A DNA stretch of 34,315 nucleotides, from assembly GCA_014729505.1 (NCBI GenBank), contig WJJS01000033.1, forward strand, positions 1 to 34,315. Reading direction: 5' to 3'. Positions 15,789-23,969 of the stretch are shown here, one piece after another; positions within the stretch are counted from its first letter, which is position 1, and the number at the start of each line of letters is the position of its first letter. The notes under the pieces were generated by a model. It searched no databases. It was not told the DNA's origin and worked only from the letters and a program-made list of their open reading frames with translations. Source of the DNA: Candidatus Woesearchaeota archaeon. Its GTDB lineage: Archaea; Nanobdellota; Nanobdellia; Woesearchaeales; ARS49. The position numbers and the translations under genes were made by a program.

Positions 15789-18191
15789 TCATCTCACCAG
15801 CTCCTTTGCGGCACGATCAAGCCAATGCTTGAACAAACGAAGAATGCGAGAAGGATCAAAATATCCCACACCCTTTTGAGCCTTAATTTCATCATGAACT
15901 TCCCAACTGATATCGCGAAACGCGTCAAGCGCATCAACATAAAACGGAGCACGAACAATATCAGGATTTTCCCTTTCAATCGCTTTAGCAATGATCTCCT
16001 TAATCACCTGCGACCGCAGGATAATATTTTCCCAAATCCTATCCCATTGACCGGCAAACGCTGCATAACGAGCACCAATCTCCTTAATTATTTGAGAATC
16101 ACCACGAAGCAGCGCTTCAGTAGGTTCCAACGCATCAGCATCATGATCAAAATCAACCAGCTCGACAAAGCCATTCTCCGTTAAAGGATCCGTCGTCCAA
16201 AACTTACGCACCTCAGTAATAGACGTCATACGCGGTCCTGTCTTATCAGGCAAAGGACGAGCCATTAACACAATATCAGTAGCTTTGAAACTCGTTGTCG
16301 GCACTTCAAGATCATTAACCACACGATCAAAAACACCATATGGATCATTGGCATGAATCGTACCAGCAACAACATTAGCAAGAGCACCTACACGCATCGC
16401 CTCATACAACGAACGCGCCTCAGTAGAACGCACTTCTCCAACAATCAGCGAAGAATCACCAAGACGTAACGTAGAACGAATACCTTCCTCAGCACTCACC
16501 TCACGAGAACCACGCGCAAGCGCAGAAGCAACCTTTAAGGATTGAATATTAAAACCGATCTCCTTGAGCTTTCCAACAGGGATTTCCAACGTATCCTCAA
16601 TAGTAATAATACGAACCTTACGACTGATATTGACAAGCAGAGAAGAGAGCAGGGTAGTCTTGCCAGAACTACGCGTACCAGCAACAAGAAATGTGCGCTT
16701 ACCATCAATGAGAAAACTCAACAATCCCGCAGCAAGAGGAATATCAAGACGTTTTGACGGAGCAAGCATCATCGAACCCCACGTCGTCGCACCCCACCTC
16801 TTTACCTTAGCACTCATCTCCTTATACGTCACAAGCGGCTGCGAATAACGAGCAAACGTCACAGGATCGGGAGCATGCTGGCGAATAGCAAGAGCATATT
16901 GGTCAGGTTCAGGCACAAGAGGAGAAGTGATAATAGCAGTTCTTGAACGAAAATTGCCAGGCACCTCCAATTTGTCAGTATCAAGAATAGGGTGTGAACG
17001 ATCAAGAGGACGACCAGAGAGAAACTTCAAACGAGTACCCCAACTTTTCACTTCGGCAACAGTAGGAGTAATATTAGTGATACACTCTCCAAAACCACGC
17101 ATCTTAATGTAAATAGGAGTCTGCGCATTAGGCGTGTTAACAACGATGTCCTGCACCTTTTTATCAGTGAGAAGAATCTCAATGACACCAAAACCAATAG
17201 TGTTACGCACAAAAATCGCTGCGAGTTCCTCAAACTCCTCCTTTGACAAATCCATAGGTGTCGCGCTGGAACGCACAACATCATTAATAATACCAAGAGA
17301 TACATTAAACAACGAACCACGGGGATTCTCCAAATACGCACCCGTGTGATCCTGAATCTCTGCTGTAGGACGAGTCTCGTAACGCTCCTTTGCCGCATGC
17401 AAAATATTGTACTTCTCCCACGTCAGATTTGCCTCAATAGGAACCACATGATACATGCGCTGCTCAGAATCAACAAGTTCAAAAATCGTGACTTCAGCAA
17501 CCGTCATCTTAAAAACAGGATCAACGACATGATACGAATCAAGAATCTGCGCGTTTAACGGGTACTGAGCCTGAATCTTAGAACGCATAAAATCAGGCTT
17601 AATCGTAGCTTGAAAAACAGTAGTATACCCACTGCGATCACCAATTTGGAAACGTGCAATATCAGGATCAATCTTGGTAATCAAGGAGGTCTGAGATAAC
17701 TGTTTTTTTGCATACTCAACAAAACGAGCGTACTTATCAAGACAATCTGCACGAGGCATTTCAGGAACGCCGGCCTTCAATTTTTTCTTATCCTCATTAG
17801 TCGTACGCACAAACTGCACATACGCGCCAATAGGATCAAGCAGGATCTCATGAGTAAACAAATCAACAAGCATAGCCATGCGCGGACCAAAAAAAGACTT
17901 ACACTCCTTATGATTGGCCACATCAAGCTTTTTTACCTCCTCTTGCAAAGTCACAATAACATCTGCCATCTGAGAGAGAATTTTTGTCTGTTCAGGATTA
18001 TACTCATACTCTGTTAATTGCTCCAGACGAATACTATGAGGGTGTCCAAGATCAATAATTTTTTGAAGCACAAGCTCCATCGCCTTAGGCTGATTCTCAA
18101 TAGAAGGAAAAAAATCACACTCATCACAATCAATAATCATGATTGCGGAGCCTTCTTGATATTCTATTCTCGTATTGCCACACTTGGCCAT
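15789..18191 (-). CDS. Type II/IV secretion system ATPase (ArlI/archaeal pilus family), long form
   Basis: 800 residues. The C-terminal motor has Walker A GTRSSGKT (505-512), the Asp-box region IITIEDTLEIP (528-538), Walker B LIVGEVR (582-588) and the His-box AGTIHAND (609-616). About 330 residues precede the RecA-like core. The N-terminus carries C4, C22 and C25 in an I-x-DCDECDFFPS context that could bind metal. ArlI proteins are usually 500-550 residues, so this is an extended form, seen also in archaeal pilus and secretion ATPases. It hexamerises at the membrane and powers the platform protein encoded just downstream. A GGTGA motif lies 4 nt before the ATG at 18191, so translation is probably leadered. 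Confidence 0.9.
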   Translation of the reverse strand: MAKCGNTRIEYQEGSAIMIIDCDECDFFPSIENQPKAMELVLQKIIDLGHPHSIRLEQLTEYEYNPEQTKILSQMADVIVTLQEEVKKLDVANHKECKSFFGPRMAMLVDLFTHEILLDPIGAYVQFVRTTNEDKKKLKAGVPEMPRADCLDKYARFVEYAKKQLSQTSLITKIDPDIARFQIGDRSGYTTVFQATIKPDFMRSKIQAQYPLNAQILDSYHVVDPVFKMTVAEVTIFELVDSEQRMYHVVPIEANLTWEKYNILHAAKERYETRPTAEIQDHTGAYLENPRGSLFNVSLGIINDVVRSSATPMDLSKEEFEELAAIFVRNTIGFGVIEILLTDKKVQDIVVNTPNAQTPIYIKMRGFGECITNITPTVAEVKSWGTRLKFLSGRPLDRSHPILDTDKLEVPGNFRSRTAIITSPLVPEPDQYALAIRQHAPDPVTFARYSQPLVTYKEMSAKVKRWGATTWGSMMLAPSKRLDIPLAAGLLSFLIDGKRTFLVAGTRSSGKTTLLSSLLVNISRKVRIITIEDTLEIPVGKLKEIGFNIQSLKVASALARGSREVSAEEGIRSTLRLGDSSLIVGEVRSTEARSLYEAMRVGALANVVAGTIHANDPYGVFDRVVNDLEVPTTSFKATDIVLMARPLPDKTGPRMTSITEVRKFWTTDPLTENGFVELVDFDHDADALEPTEALLRGDSQIIKEIGARYAAFAGQWDRIWENIILRSQVIKEIIAKAIERENPDIVRAPFYVDALDAFRDISWEVHDEIKAQKGVGYFDPSRILRLFKHWLDRAAKELVR

Positions 18192-18299
18192 GCGCTCACC
18201 ACTCTTTTGCAGTTACAAAAACTTAATATGCTCGACAGACCGTACATAAACATATTCGTCATTCATGACGGGGAGTTGACTATATATAAAACTTTGCGC

Positions 18300-18680
18300 A
18301 TGGCAAACAAAACAATACCGGATTCGGCAAGCACTGAACAGGTGCAAACACTCAAAGCGCTTTCATCACGAATCGCTTTTATGGAAGATCGCTACAAGGC
18401 CTTTGATTCACGACTGCGACAATTACAAAAGAACCTGCTCGATCATCACCAGGAACTACGACGACTCATCGGAGACCTTGATCGCGAAATGATACGAGCT
18501 CAAGATGATATCGATGAAATCAACGATCGCATGAAAACACTGCGTAACGAGATACTTTTGCGCGCAAGCAAGGAAGATATCGAAGCACTGCGACGATACA
18601 TGGATACCTGGGAACCACTCAAATGGGTCACCGCAGATCAAGTAGAAGAAATCGTACGAGACATACTGAAGAAAAAATAA
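18300..18680 (+). CDS. Coiled-coil protein of unknown function, next to the secretion ATPase
   Basis: 126 residues from the ATG at 18300. Residues 10-105 are strongly helical with heptad spacing (QLQKNLLDHHQELRRLIGDLD and IDEINDRMKTLRNEILLRAS), and the C-terminus has TWEPLKWVTADQVEEIVRD, a W-x-P-L-x-W-V-T motif that looks conserved-domain-like but that I cannot name. There is no signal peptide or membrane helix, so it is cytoplasmic. It is divergent from the ATPase gene. A TATATATAAA stretch sits at 18281-18290, only about 15 nt before the ATG, which does not fit the 26-nt rule, so the start is uncertain (GTG at 18342 and ATG at 18381 are later options). A role like the archaellum ArlC/D/E coiled-coil proteins is a guess from context. 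Confidence 0.6.
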   Translation: MANKTIPDSASTEQVQTLKALSSRIAFMEDRYKAFDSRLRQLQKNLLDHHQELRRLIGDLDREMIRAQDDIDEINDRMKTLRNEILLRASKEDIEALRRYMDTWEPLKWVTADQVEEIVRDILKKK

Positions 18681-18693
18681 ACTACGCAGAACA

Positions 18694-18701
18694 TTTAAAT
18701 A
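18694..18701 (+). promoter_or_regulatory. TATA box of the 53-residue gene and coiled-coil operon
   Basis: TTTAAATA, centred 25.5 nt before the ATG at 18723. It lies 13 nt after the stop of the preceding coiled-coil gene. Confidence 0.7.
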
Positions 18702-18722
18702 ACTCCCTCTCTTATCACGACC

Positions 18723-18884
18723 ATGCCAAGTGAAAAAGAGGTAGAACAACTCATAGATAACGCTCTTGCACCATTACTTGCGCAAATAGAGGACTTGCAA
18801 CGCGCACAAGAACAATGGCGTTTTACCGTACTGCGCTTTAAACGTCGCCTGCAACTCATGAGAGACTTGGCGGAGGCACCCTAA
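18723..18884 (+). CDS. Small 53-residue helical protein
   Basis: A short gene: MPSEKEVEQL at the start, then a single predicted helix with heptad-like leucines and many charged residues, ending RDLAEAP. It has its own TATA box at the standard leaderless distance, and its stop TAA overlaps the ATG of the following gene (TAATG at 18882-18886), so it is translationally coupled to the 211-residue coiled-coil protein. It has no membrane segment or metal motif. The function is unknown. The promoter and coupling are the reasons for treating it as a real gene despite its length. Confidence 0.68.
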   Translation: MPSEKEVEQLIDNALAPLLAQIEDLQRAQEQWRFTVLRFKRRLQLMRDLAEAP

Positions 18885-19519
18885 TGGGCGTACTCGATAC
18901 ATTTCGCGGACTCTTCAAGAAAGAGCCCAAAAAAGAGGAAAAAAAGGAGGTCAAAAACGTGGTTGACAAAGCTCCAGCAGATCCTGTTGTTGATTACATC
19001 ATAAGCCAACGCAACAAAGGTATTGGTGATGATGATATCATCGCAACATTACTCAAACACGGTCATCAAGATGACGACATCAAAGAGGCCATGAAAAAAG
19101 CAGACAAAGCAATGGGTGTTGAACCCATGGACACAAAAGAATTACCAGAACCAACACCGAATGGAACATCAAAAATGCCTGAAGGAGTAGAAATAATAGA
19201 ACCCTCAAAAGCACTTGCAGAAATACAGAATATGGTTGATGACCGCGTAAAAGAAGTGCAAGATGACGTTGCAGAACTCGCAAAATGGCGTTCACAAGTG
19301 GATGCAGATCTACAAGGGCTTGAAGCGGAGGTCAAAGATATCAAAAGCATGCTCAAACAACGACGAGAAGAAGACCAATCACGATTCCAACGCTACGATC
19401 AACACCTCTCTGAAGTCAAAGTCGAGCTCAAAGCGATGCAGGAAGTGTTCCAAAAGGGACTGCCAGAATTCACAAAAGGAATACAAGAACTCTCACGCAT
19501 CGTCAAAAAACAAAAATAA
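18884..19519 (+). CDS. Coiled-coil protein with amphipathic N-terminus and UBA-like helical module
   Basis: 211 residues. The N-terminus MGVLDTFRGLFKK could be an amphipathic membrane-touching helix, followed by a Lys/Glu linker. Residues about 32-70 (VDYIISQRNKGIGDDDIIATLLKHGHQDDDIKEAMKKA) resemble a small three-helix module of the UBA/SHOCT kind, with paired G-x-D-D-D-I repeats. Residues 100-211 form a long coiled coil. No transmembrane helix is seen. It is coupled by a 1-nt overlap to the 53-residue gene, and its 3' end is 7 nt from the convergent membrane-protein operon. The function is unknown; the setting suggests a cytoplasmic partner of the nearby membrane machine. Confidence 0.68.
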   Translation: MGVLDTFRGLFKKEPKKEEKKEVKNVVDKAPADPVVDYIISQRNKGIGDDDIIATLLKHGHQDDDIKEAMKKADKAMGVEPMDTKELPEPTPNGTSKMPEGVEIIEPSKALAEIQNMVDDRVKEVQDDVAELAKWRSQVDADLQGLEAEVKDIKSMLKQRREEDQSRFQRYDQHLSEVKVELKAMQEVFQKGLPEFTKGIQELSRIVKKQK

Positions 19520-19522
19520 TCC

Positions 19523-19534
19523 TTTTTTATTTTT
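19523..19534 (+). terminator. T-rich terminator of the coiled-coil operon
   Basis: TTTTTTATTTTT immediately after the stop at 19519, matching the oligo-T terminators of archaea. It overlaps the stop codon region of the convergent gene. Confidence 0.5.
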
Positions 19535-20093
19535 CTGATTTCTTTGATAATTGTCCGATCGCAAAAAATGCGATAAGAAGAATCACTGCCATACCCAAGA
19601 CTTTAGGATGCAAAATCACCTGGAAAAAACCGGCCTGCTCTTCAGGACCTTCCTGCAACGCAGAAGAAACATTATCTGCAGTTAAATCAGTAAACCCCTG
19701 TTCTTGAGAAATAACAGACGTAAGACTGCCAATAACAATAATAAGAATCAACGCAAAAATCCACCATCCAAGCGTCGAAGAATACTCCCCCTCATGAATA
19801 GCCTGCCTTAACGATTCCTCATTATGACCAACAATATAATACGCGAGCAGAGCAAAGATAATCGCGACAAACAAAAGCACAAACCACGGCGCCATAACAT
19901 TAATGGTCTTTATGGCAATAGGACTAAACATGGTAAGCACGGCAAGTGCCACCGCCATTAAGGCAGCATACAAGTAGTTCTCCTTGAAAGGAGGAACCTG
20001 CGTCAAGAACGCAAAAACCGCCGTGAGTACAAAAATAAAAGGAAAAACTACCTGAAACGTTTGCAAGAGTCCAACATCAAGAGGAGAGACCAT
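19527..20093 (-). CDS. Four-helix membrane protein C (third of a tandem set)
   Basis: 188 residues with about five hydrophobic segments. It begins VGLLQTFQVVFPFIFVLTAVFAFL, which lines up in position and pattern with the first helix of the two upstream genes (G-L-L/V-Y-D-x3-P-F-x-L-x-F-x-I-x-Y-A). A loop with EGPEEQAG sits between the last two helices, and the tail is short and Lys-rich. It starts exactly where the preceding gene stops (20093/20094), so it is the last gene of a three-gene operon. It has no recognisable enzymatic motif. It is probably a paralogue that has diverged further than the other two. Confidence 0.7.
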   Translation of the reverse strand: MVSPLDVGLLQTFQVVFPFIFVLTAVFAFLTQVPPFKENYLYAALMAVALAVLTMFSPIAIKTINVMAPWFVLLFVAIIFALLAYYIVGHNEESLRQAIHEGEYSSTLGWWIFALILIIVIGSLTSVISQEQGFTDLTADNVSSALQEGPEEQAGFFQVILHPKVLGMAVILLIAFFAIGQLSKKSEK

Positions 20094-20690
20094 TTATGGA
20101 GGAGTACCTGGTTGTGTTACCTTGTTACCTTTCTTATCATCTCCGCTGTCAGAAAACACGACAGCCCAGACAACAAGACCAAAGACAAGGATAATAATCA
20201 TCACACTGTAAAAATGAGGATTCGCAAGGAAATTAAGAAAACCCGGTAATTGACCTGGAGGAGCCATCGCACCAAAAAAGACAAGCGCAACCAAAACAAG
20301 AGCAATCCATTTTGCACTATTCTGCCAGTACGTAAACTTTTCCCAATCCTTACCTGCCAGCAAACCAGTAAGAATCATCACTACAGTTACTGCAAGAACA
20401 ATCAACGCAATCTCAGGAAGAGCCCTGTTAATGATGGCAACAGGATCAGCAGTTGGCGACGGATACAAACCAAGAGCGTGAGGCACCACAGTGATAAGCG
20501 CAACAGAAAGCGAAACGACCAAATTAGCCTGACGATTCTTTAATACCTTGATTTGATCCATCACTGCATAAAAGATAGCGAAGATCAACGCAAAAGGAAT
20601 CAATGCATCAAGTAAGCCAAGATTTTCAAGAAATTGCAGGGCATCTGCAAACGGACCGAAACGTCCATACCCGTAATATTGGAATATCAT
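20094..20690 (-). CDS. Four-helix membrane protein B (second of a tandem set)
   Basis: 198 residues from the ATG at 20690. A longer frame runs upstream, but the ATGA overlap with the previous gene (20687-20690) marks the start. It has four to five hydrophobic helices: LGLLDALIPFALIFAIFYAVM near the N-terminus, then a K-V-L-K-N turn, two further helices, a W-rich loop (KFTYWQNSAKW) and a C-terminal helix, ending in a hydrophilic DSGDDKKGN tail. The first helix and following K-V-L turn closely resemble those of gene A. There are no catalytic or binding motifs. It is probably a structural membrane component and is co-translated with its neighbours. Confidence 0.75.
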   Translation of the reverse strand: MIFQYYGYGRFGPFADALQFLENLGLLDALIPFALIFAIFYAVMDQIKVLKNRQANLVVSLSVALITVVPHALGLYPSPTADPVAIINRALPEIALIVLAVTVVMILTGLLAGKDWEKFTYWQNSAKWIALVLVALVFFGAMAPPGQLPGFLNFLANPHFYSVMIIILVFGLVVWAVVFSDSGDDKKGNKVTQPGTPP

Positions 20691-21274
20691 TCTTTTTTGC
20701 CTCCCTTGTCGGCCTCGCCTCCAGTAGATTCGCCCGACGTTATATAATACATGAACCCTATGAGTAAGAGGATGAATATAACACTTGCGGCTGCAGCACT
20801 CGTCCAAAAGCTCGCAATAAAACCCCACAACCATTCAAGAACACTCGTGCCATCCTGCAACACAATAGCATCAGCAAAGATCAATGCGATGCCGATAAAC
20901 AAGACAACCATAAAAAACGTACGCCAGGAATTTTCAAGTTTCACTTCCTCCTCTTTACCATAAAACGTACCAATAAGCATGAGAAAAAAGATTACCAGAA
21001 CAAGGAGAACAACAACCTTTGCAGAGACCTCTGTTATAATAGAGACGATCTGTGAAGAAGCAACAACAAGGAAAGCGACGACAAAACTAGCCATGGCATT
21101 CAAATTCTTACGAGGAATATCCTCGCCATTCCATTTCTCTGTGCCAAGAACCTTCGTCTTTTCAAGAATAGCATACATAATGGTAAACACCAGTAAGAAT
21201 GGCAACACCACATCATAGACGCCAAGACGCGCCATAAATTCGATAACTCCTGCTAAAACGGTTTGTTCGGGCAT
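20687..21274 (-). CDS. Four-helix membrane protein A (first of a tandem set)
   Basis: 195 residues. The helices run LGVYDVVLPFLLVFTIMYAIL, then a loop with K-V-L-G-T-E-K-W-N, a pair of helices around residues 60-105, and helices around 118-140 and 155-178, ending in a Gly/Lys-rich tail. It has the same order and spacing as gene B, and more loosely gene C. It leads the operon: a TTTATATA box at 21312-21319 predicts a short leader, and GAGGT lies 3 nt before the ATG. The protein family is not one I can name. The position near the secretion ATPase and platform protein suggests a membrane complex. Confidence 0.75.
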   Translation of the reverse strand: MPEQTVLAGVIEFMARLGVYDVVLPFLLVFTIMYAILEKTKVLGTEKWNGEDIPRKNLNAMASFVVAFLVVASSQIVSIITEVSAKVVVLLVLVIFFLMLIGTFYGKEEEVKLENSWRTFFMVVLFIGIALIFADAIVLQDGTSVLEWLWGFIASFWTSAAAASVIFILLLIGFMYYITSGESTGGEADKGGKKE

Positions 21275-21277
21275 GTA

Positions 21278-21282
21278 ACCTC
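21278..21282 (-). promoter_or_regulatory. Shine-Dalgarno motif of the four-helix protein operon
   Basis: GAGGT on the minus strand, 3 nt before the ATG at 21274. The spacer is short but the motif is clear. Confidence 0.5.
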
Positions 21283-21311
21283 TTTTACTATTATGATATT
21301 GAGTAAGAAAC

Positions 21312-21319
21312 TATATAAA
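21312..21319 (-). promoter_or_regulatory. TATA box of the four-helix membrane protein operon
   Basis: TTTATATA on the minus strand, centred about 41 nt before the ATG, predicting a leader of about 15 nt. Confidence 0.6.
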
Positions 21320-21357
21320 GGTTTTGTCAGCAATCAGTCGAGCAGGCCGAGAAAGAT

Positions 21358-21365
21358 TTTATATA
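21358..21365 (+). promoter_or_regulatory. TATA box of the translin operon
   Basis: TTTATATA, centred 25.5 nt before the ATG at 21387. The competing ATG at 21381 would be only 19.5 nt away. Confidence 0.65.
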
Positions 21366-21386
21366 ACGAAACGATATTGTATGCAT

Positions 21387-21959
21387 ATGGTAGACAAGAA
21401 CATGTTTGCACGATTACGAAAAGAACTCGCAGCACAAGATGCGATGCGAGAAGAAGTCATCAAAGACAGTCGCGGCATCCTTAAAAGCGCAAAACAAGCC
21501 ATCTATGCAGTACATCGAGGGGATACCACAAAAGCAGAACGACTACTCAAAAGCGCAGCAACACAATTAGCACGATTATCAAAGAAAAAAGGTTCAGAAA
21601 GCATAGGCGCTTTAGGTGATGCACAAGAAGAATACGTCGAAGCACGACTCTACCTTGCCTTTGCACAAGACAAACCATTACCCACGCCACAGACATTACG
21701 CGTAGGAGCAGAACGCTACCTGGCAGGAGTCTGCGATCTTGTCGGAGAACTCGTAAGAGCAGGCATCAACGCAAGCATAAAAGAAGATTATGCAAGCGCA
21801 AAACATATCAAGGATTTCGTCGCACGAATATATGAAGAATTATTACAATTCGATTTTCGAAACTCCTCGCTACGACGAAAATTCGACGCGACAAAATACG
21901 GGCTTGACAAATTAGAAGATCTCGTTTACGATCTCAAACTACGAGGTAAACTCTCATGA
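21387..21959 (+). CDS. Translin-family RNA/ssDNA-binding protein
   Basis: 190 residues, all-helical. The pattern matches the translin/TRAX family: SRGILKSAKQAIYAVHRGD near residues 25-45, IGALGDAQEEYVEARLYLAF (about 75-95), a P-T-P-Q linker, YLAGVCDLVGELVRAGI, then RIYEELLQFDFRNSSLRRKFDATKYGLDKLEDLVYDLKLRG. Translin assembles into an octameric ring that binds or cleaves nucleic acids; the archaeal role is not settled. Catalytic Glu/Asp positions of TRAX-like nuclease subunits cannot be judged by eye. The start follows from promoter spacing; an ATG two codons earlier is possible. It overlaps the MBL hydrolase gene by ATGA. Confidence 0.85.
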   Translation: MVDKNMFARLRKELAAQDAMREEVIKDSRGILKSAKQAIYAVHRGDTTKAERLLKSAATQLARLSKKKGSESIGALGDAQEEYVEARLYLAFAQDKPLPTPQTLRVGAERYLAGVCDLVGELVRAGINASIKEDYASAKHIKDFVARIYEELLQFDFRNSSLRRKFDATKYGLDKLEDLVYDLKLRGKLS

Positions 21960-22612
21960 ACATAAAAGGACTAGAAATACACTGGAAAGGCCATGACTGT
22001 TTTTCTATCAAGACAAGCAAAGGCATAATCTACATTGATCCGTTCGAACTCAAAGAAACAACACATGATGCAGACTACATTTTCATCACACACGAACATT
22101 TTGATCATTGCCATCCAGAAAGCATAGGAAAAATCATAAAAGAAGACACCATTATCATAGCAACACCAGACTGTCAAAGCAAACTGTCGTCGTTTCGCTT
22201 TAAAGCATTACATCCTGTAGAGCCAAACAAGAATTATACTATTGGAGAACTTAACATTGAAACCGTGCCCTCCTATAATACCAATAAGTTCCGCAGTCCA
22301 GGACAACCATTCCATCCAAAAGAAGACGGAAAAGTCGGGTATCTCATCACTATTGACAACAAACGACTCTATCACGCAGGTGACACAGATCATATTGCAG
22401 AAATGAAAGATCTTCATAATATCGACATTGCTTTTGTACCCGTATCAGGAACCTACGTGATGACCGCTCAAGAAGCAGCAGAAGCAGTCAATAACTTTCG
22501 ACCAGCACTTGCCATACCCATGCATTACGGATCAATCGTGGGCAGCAAAGCAGATGCGGAAACGTTCAAAAACGCAAGTCACGTGCCAGTGCAAATACTT
22601 GAAAAAGAATAA
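21956..22612 (+). CDS. MBL-fold metal-dependent hydrolase (UlaG/UPF0173-like)
   Basis: 218 residues. Metal-binding motifs of the metallo-beta-lactamase fold are complete: THEHFDH (45-51), a later Y-H-A-G-D-T-D-H segment with the bridging Asp, and PMHYGS near the C-terminus with the final His. The short length and I-x-W-x-G-H-x-C/S-F start fit the UlaG-like/UPF0173 group. The substrate is unknown; enzymes of this group include lactonases and phosphodiesterases. Co-translation with translin through an ATGA overlap may hint at a nucleic-acid-related substrate, but that is only context. Confidence 0.85.
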   Translation: MNIKGLEIHWKGHDCFSIKTSKGIIYIDPFELKETTHDADYIFITHEHFDHCHPESIGKIIKEDTIIIATPDCQSKLSSFRFKALHPVEPNKNYTIGELNIETVPSYNTNKFRSPGQPFHPKEDGKVGYLITIDNKRLYHAGDTDHIAEMKDLHNIDIAFVPVSGTYVMTAQEAAEAVNNFRPALAIPMHYGSIVGSKADAETFKNASHVPVQILEKE

Positions 22613-22646
22613 GGACAAGCTCATTTCCTTCTTGTTAACAGAAAAC

Positions 22647-22654
22647 GTTAAATA
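22647..22654 (+). promoter_or_regulatory. TATA box of asnS
   Basis: GTTAAATA, centred 26.5 nt before the ATG at 22677. Confidence 0.65.
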
Positions 22655-22676
22655 CGCAACGTCTTAGGCAACGCAT

Positions 22677-23969
22677 ATGACATTTCAGAGTATTCAAGAA
22701 GCCATGAACAAAGGCAGCGGAACAGTACACCTTCGAGGATGGGTCTATCGCATACGCACAAGCAAAAAACTCGCCTTTCTCGTGCTACGAGACAGCACCA
22801 ACATCATCCAATGCGTCATAGAACAAAACACTATCACGCCGCAGGAATGGGATCTTGCCACCACACTGCAAATAGAAGCAAGCGTACAATTGACGGGAAC
22901 AATAAAAGAAGACAAGAGAGCACCAACAGGATATGAAATACACGTCAACACCATAGAACTCATCGGCGAATCAGATCAATACCCCATACAAAAAGATCAA
23001 AGCCCGGAATGGTTACTCGACAACAGACATCTCTGGCTACGAAGCCGCCATATGGTAGCAATCATGAAAGTGCGCGCAACAGTCATGGACGCATTTCGCG
23101 AATACTATCAAAAAAAAGAATACACAGAATTTACACCACCAATACTGCAACCCACACAATGCGAAGGAGGATCAACATTATTTCCCGTCAAATACTACGA
23201 CGATGAAGTATACCTCACACAAACAGGACAACTCTACTCCGAAGCAATGATCTTTGCACTAGAAAAAATCTTTCTTATCAGCCCTACCTTTCGCGCAGAA
23301 AAATCAAAGACAAGCAGGCATCTCTCAGAATTCTGGATGGCAGAAATGGAAGCGGCATGGATGAATCTCGACGAATTATGCGATGATGTAGAACAATTAC
23401 TTACCCATATTGTTGCGCGAGTACTCAAAGACCACAAAAAAGAACTCACCATTTTGGGACGCGACACCACAGTACTAGAAAAAATAGTACCGCCATTTCC
23501 GCGCATGACATACAAAGAAGCACTGGCGCTTCTTAAAGAAAAAGAAGGGTTAGACATACCCTTTGGAAAAGACTTGCGCACCATTGAAGAAAACAAGTTA
23601 TCACATTATTTTGACAAACCTCTCATCATCACTCATTATCCAAAAGAAATAATGGCCTTCTACAAACCAGCAGATCCAAAGAATCCAAGCACTGCACTCT
23701 GTCTAGACGTGATCGCCCCAGAAGAATACGGAGAAATCATCGGAGGCAGTCAACGAGATCTTGACGTTGAACAAATGAAACAAGCACTGCGACACGACGG
23801 AGAAGATCCCAAGAATTACTCCTGGTATTTCGACTTACGAAAATACGGATCAGTACCTCATAGCGGTCACGGCATGGGTGTTGAGCGCGTCGTAGCATGG
23901 ATATGCAAACTTGACAATATCAAAGACGCAATACCGTTTCCACGAACAATCAAACGCTTTACTCCGTAA
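22677..23969 (+). CDS. asnS: Asparaginyl-tRNA synthetase
   Basis: 430 residues, normal for archaeal AsnRS. An N-terminal OB-fold (VHLRGWVYRIRTSKKLAFLVLRD) is followed by the class IIb core, with EGGSTLFPVKYYDDEVYLTQ, motif 2 FRAEKSKTSRH (205-215), HLSEFWMAEME, and motif 3 within GHGMGVERVVAW. The E-G-G-S-T-L-F and S-R-H-L-S-E-F-W features favour AsnRS over AspRS. It charges tRNA-Asn directly, implying that this organism need not rely wholly on transamidation for Asn-tRNA. It is leaderless from 22647-22654. Its stop overlaps the convergent mre11 by 11 nt. Confidence 0.93.
   Translation: MTFQSIQEAMNKGSGTVHLRGWVYRIRTSKKLAFLVLRDSTNIIQCVIEQNTITPQEWDLATTLQIEASVQLTGTIKEDKRAPTGYEIHVNTIELIGESDQYPIQKDQSPEWLLDNRHLWLRSRHMVAIMKVRATVMDAFREYYQKKEYTEFTPPILQPTQCEGGSTLFPVKYYDDEVYLTQTGQLYSEAMIFALEKIFLISPTFRAEKSKTSRHLSEFWMAEMEAAWMNLDELCDDVEQLLTHIVARVLKDHKKELTILGRDTTVLEKIVPPFPRMTYKEALALLKEKEGLDIPFGKDLRTIEENKLSHYFDKPLIITHYPKEIMAFYKPADPKNPSTALCLDVIAPEEYGEIIGGSQRDLDVEQMKQALRHDGEDPKNYSWYFDLRKYGSVPHSGHGMGVERVVAWICKLDNIKDAIPFPRTIKRFTP

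Noticed and set aside
18018-18299. Upstream extension of the coiled-coil frame over the ATPase gene
   Set aside because: It runs antisense to the ATPase N-terminus and lacks the coiled-coil character of the rest.
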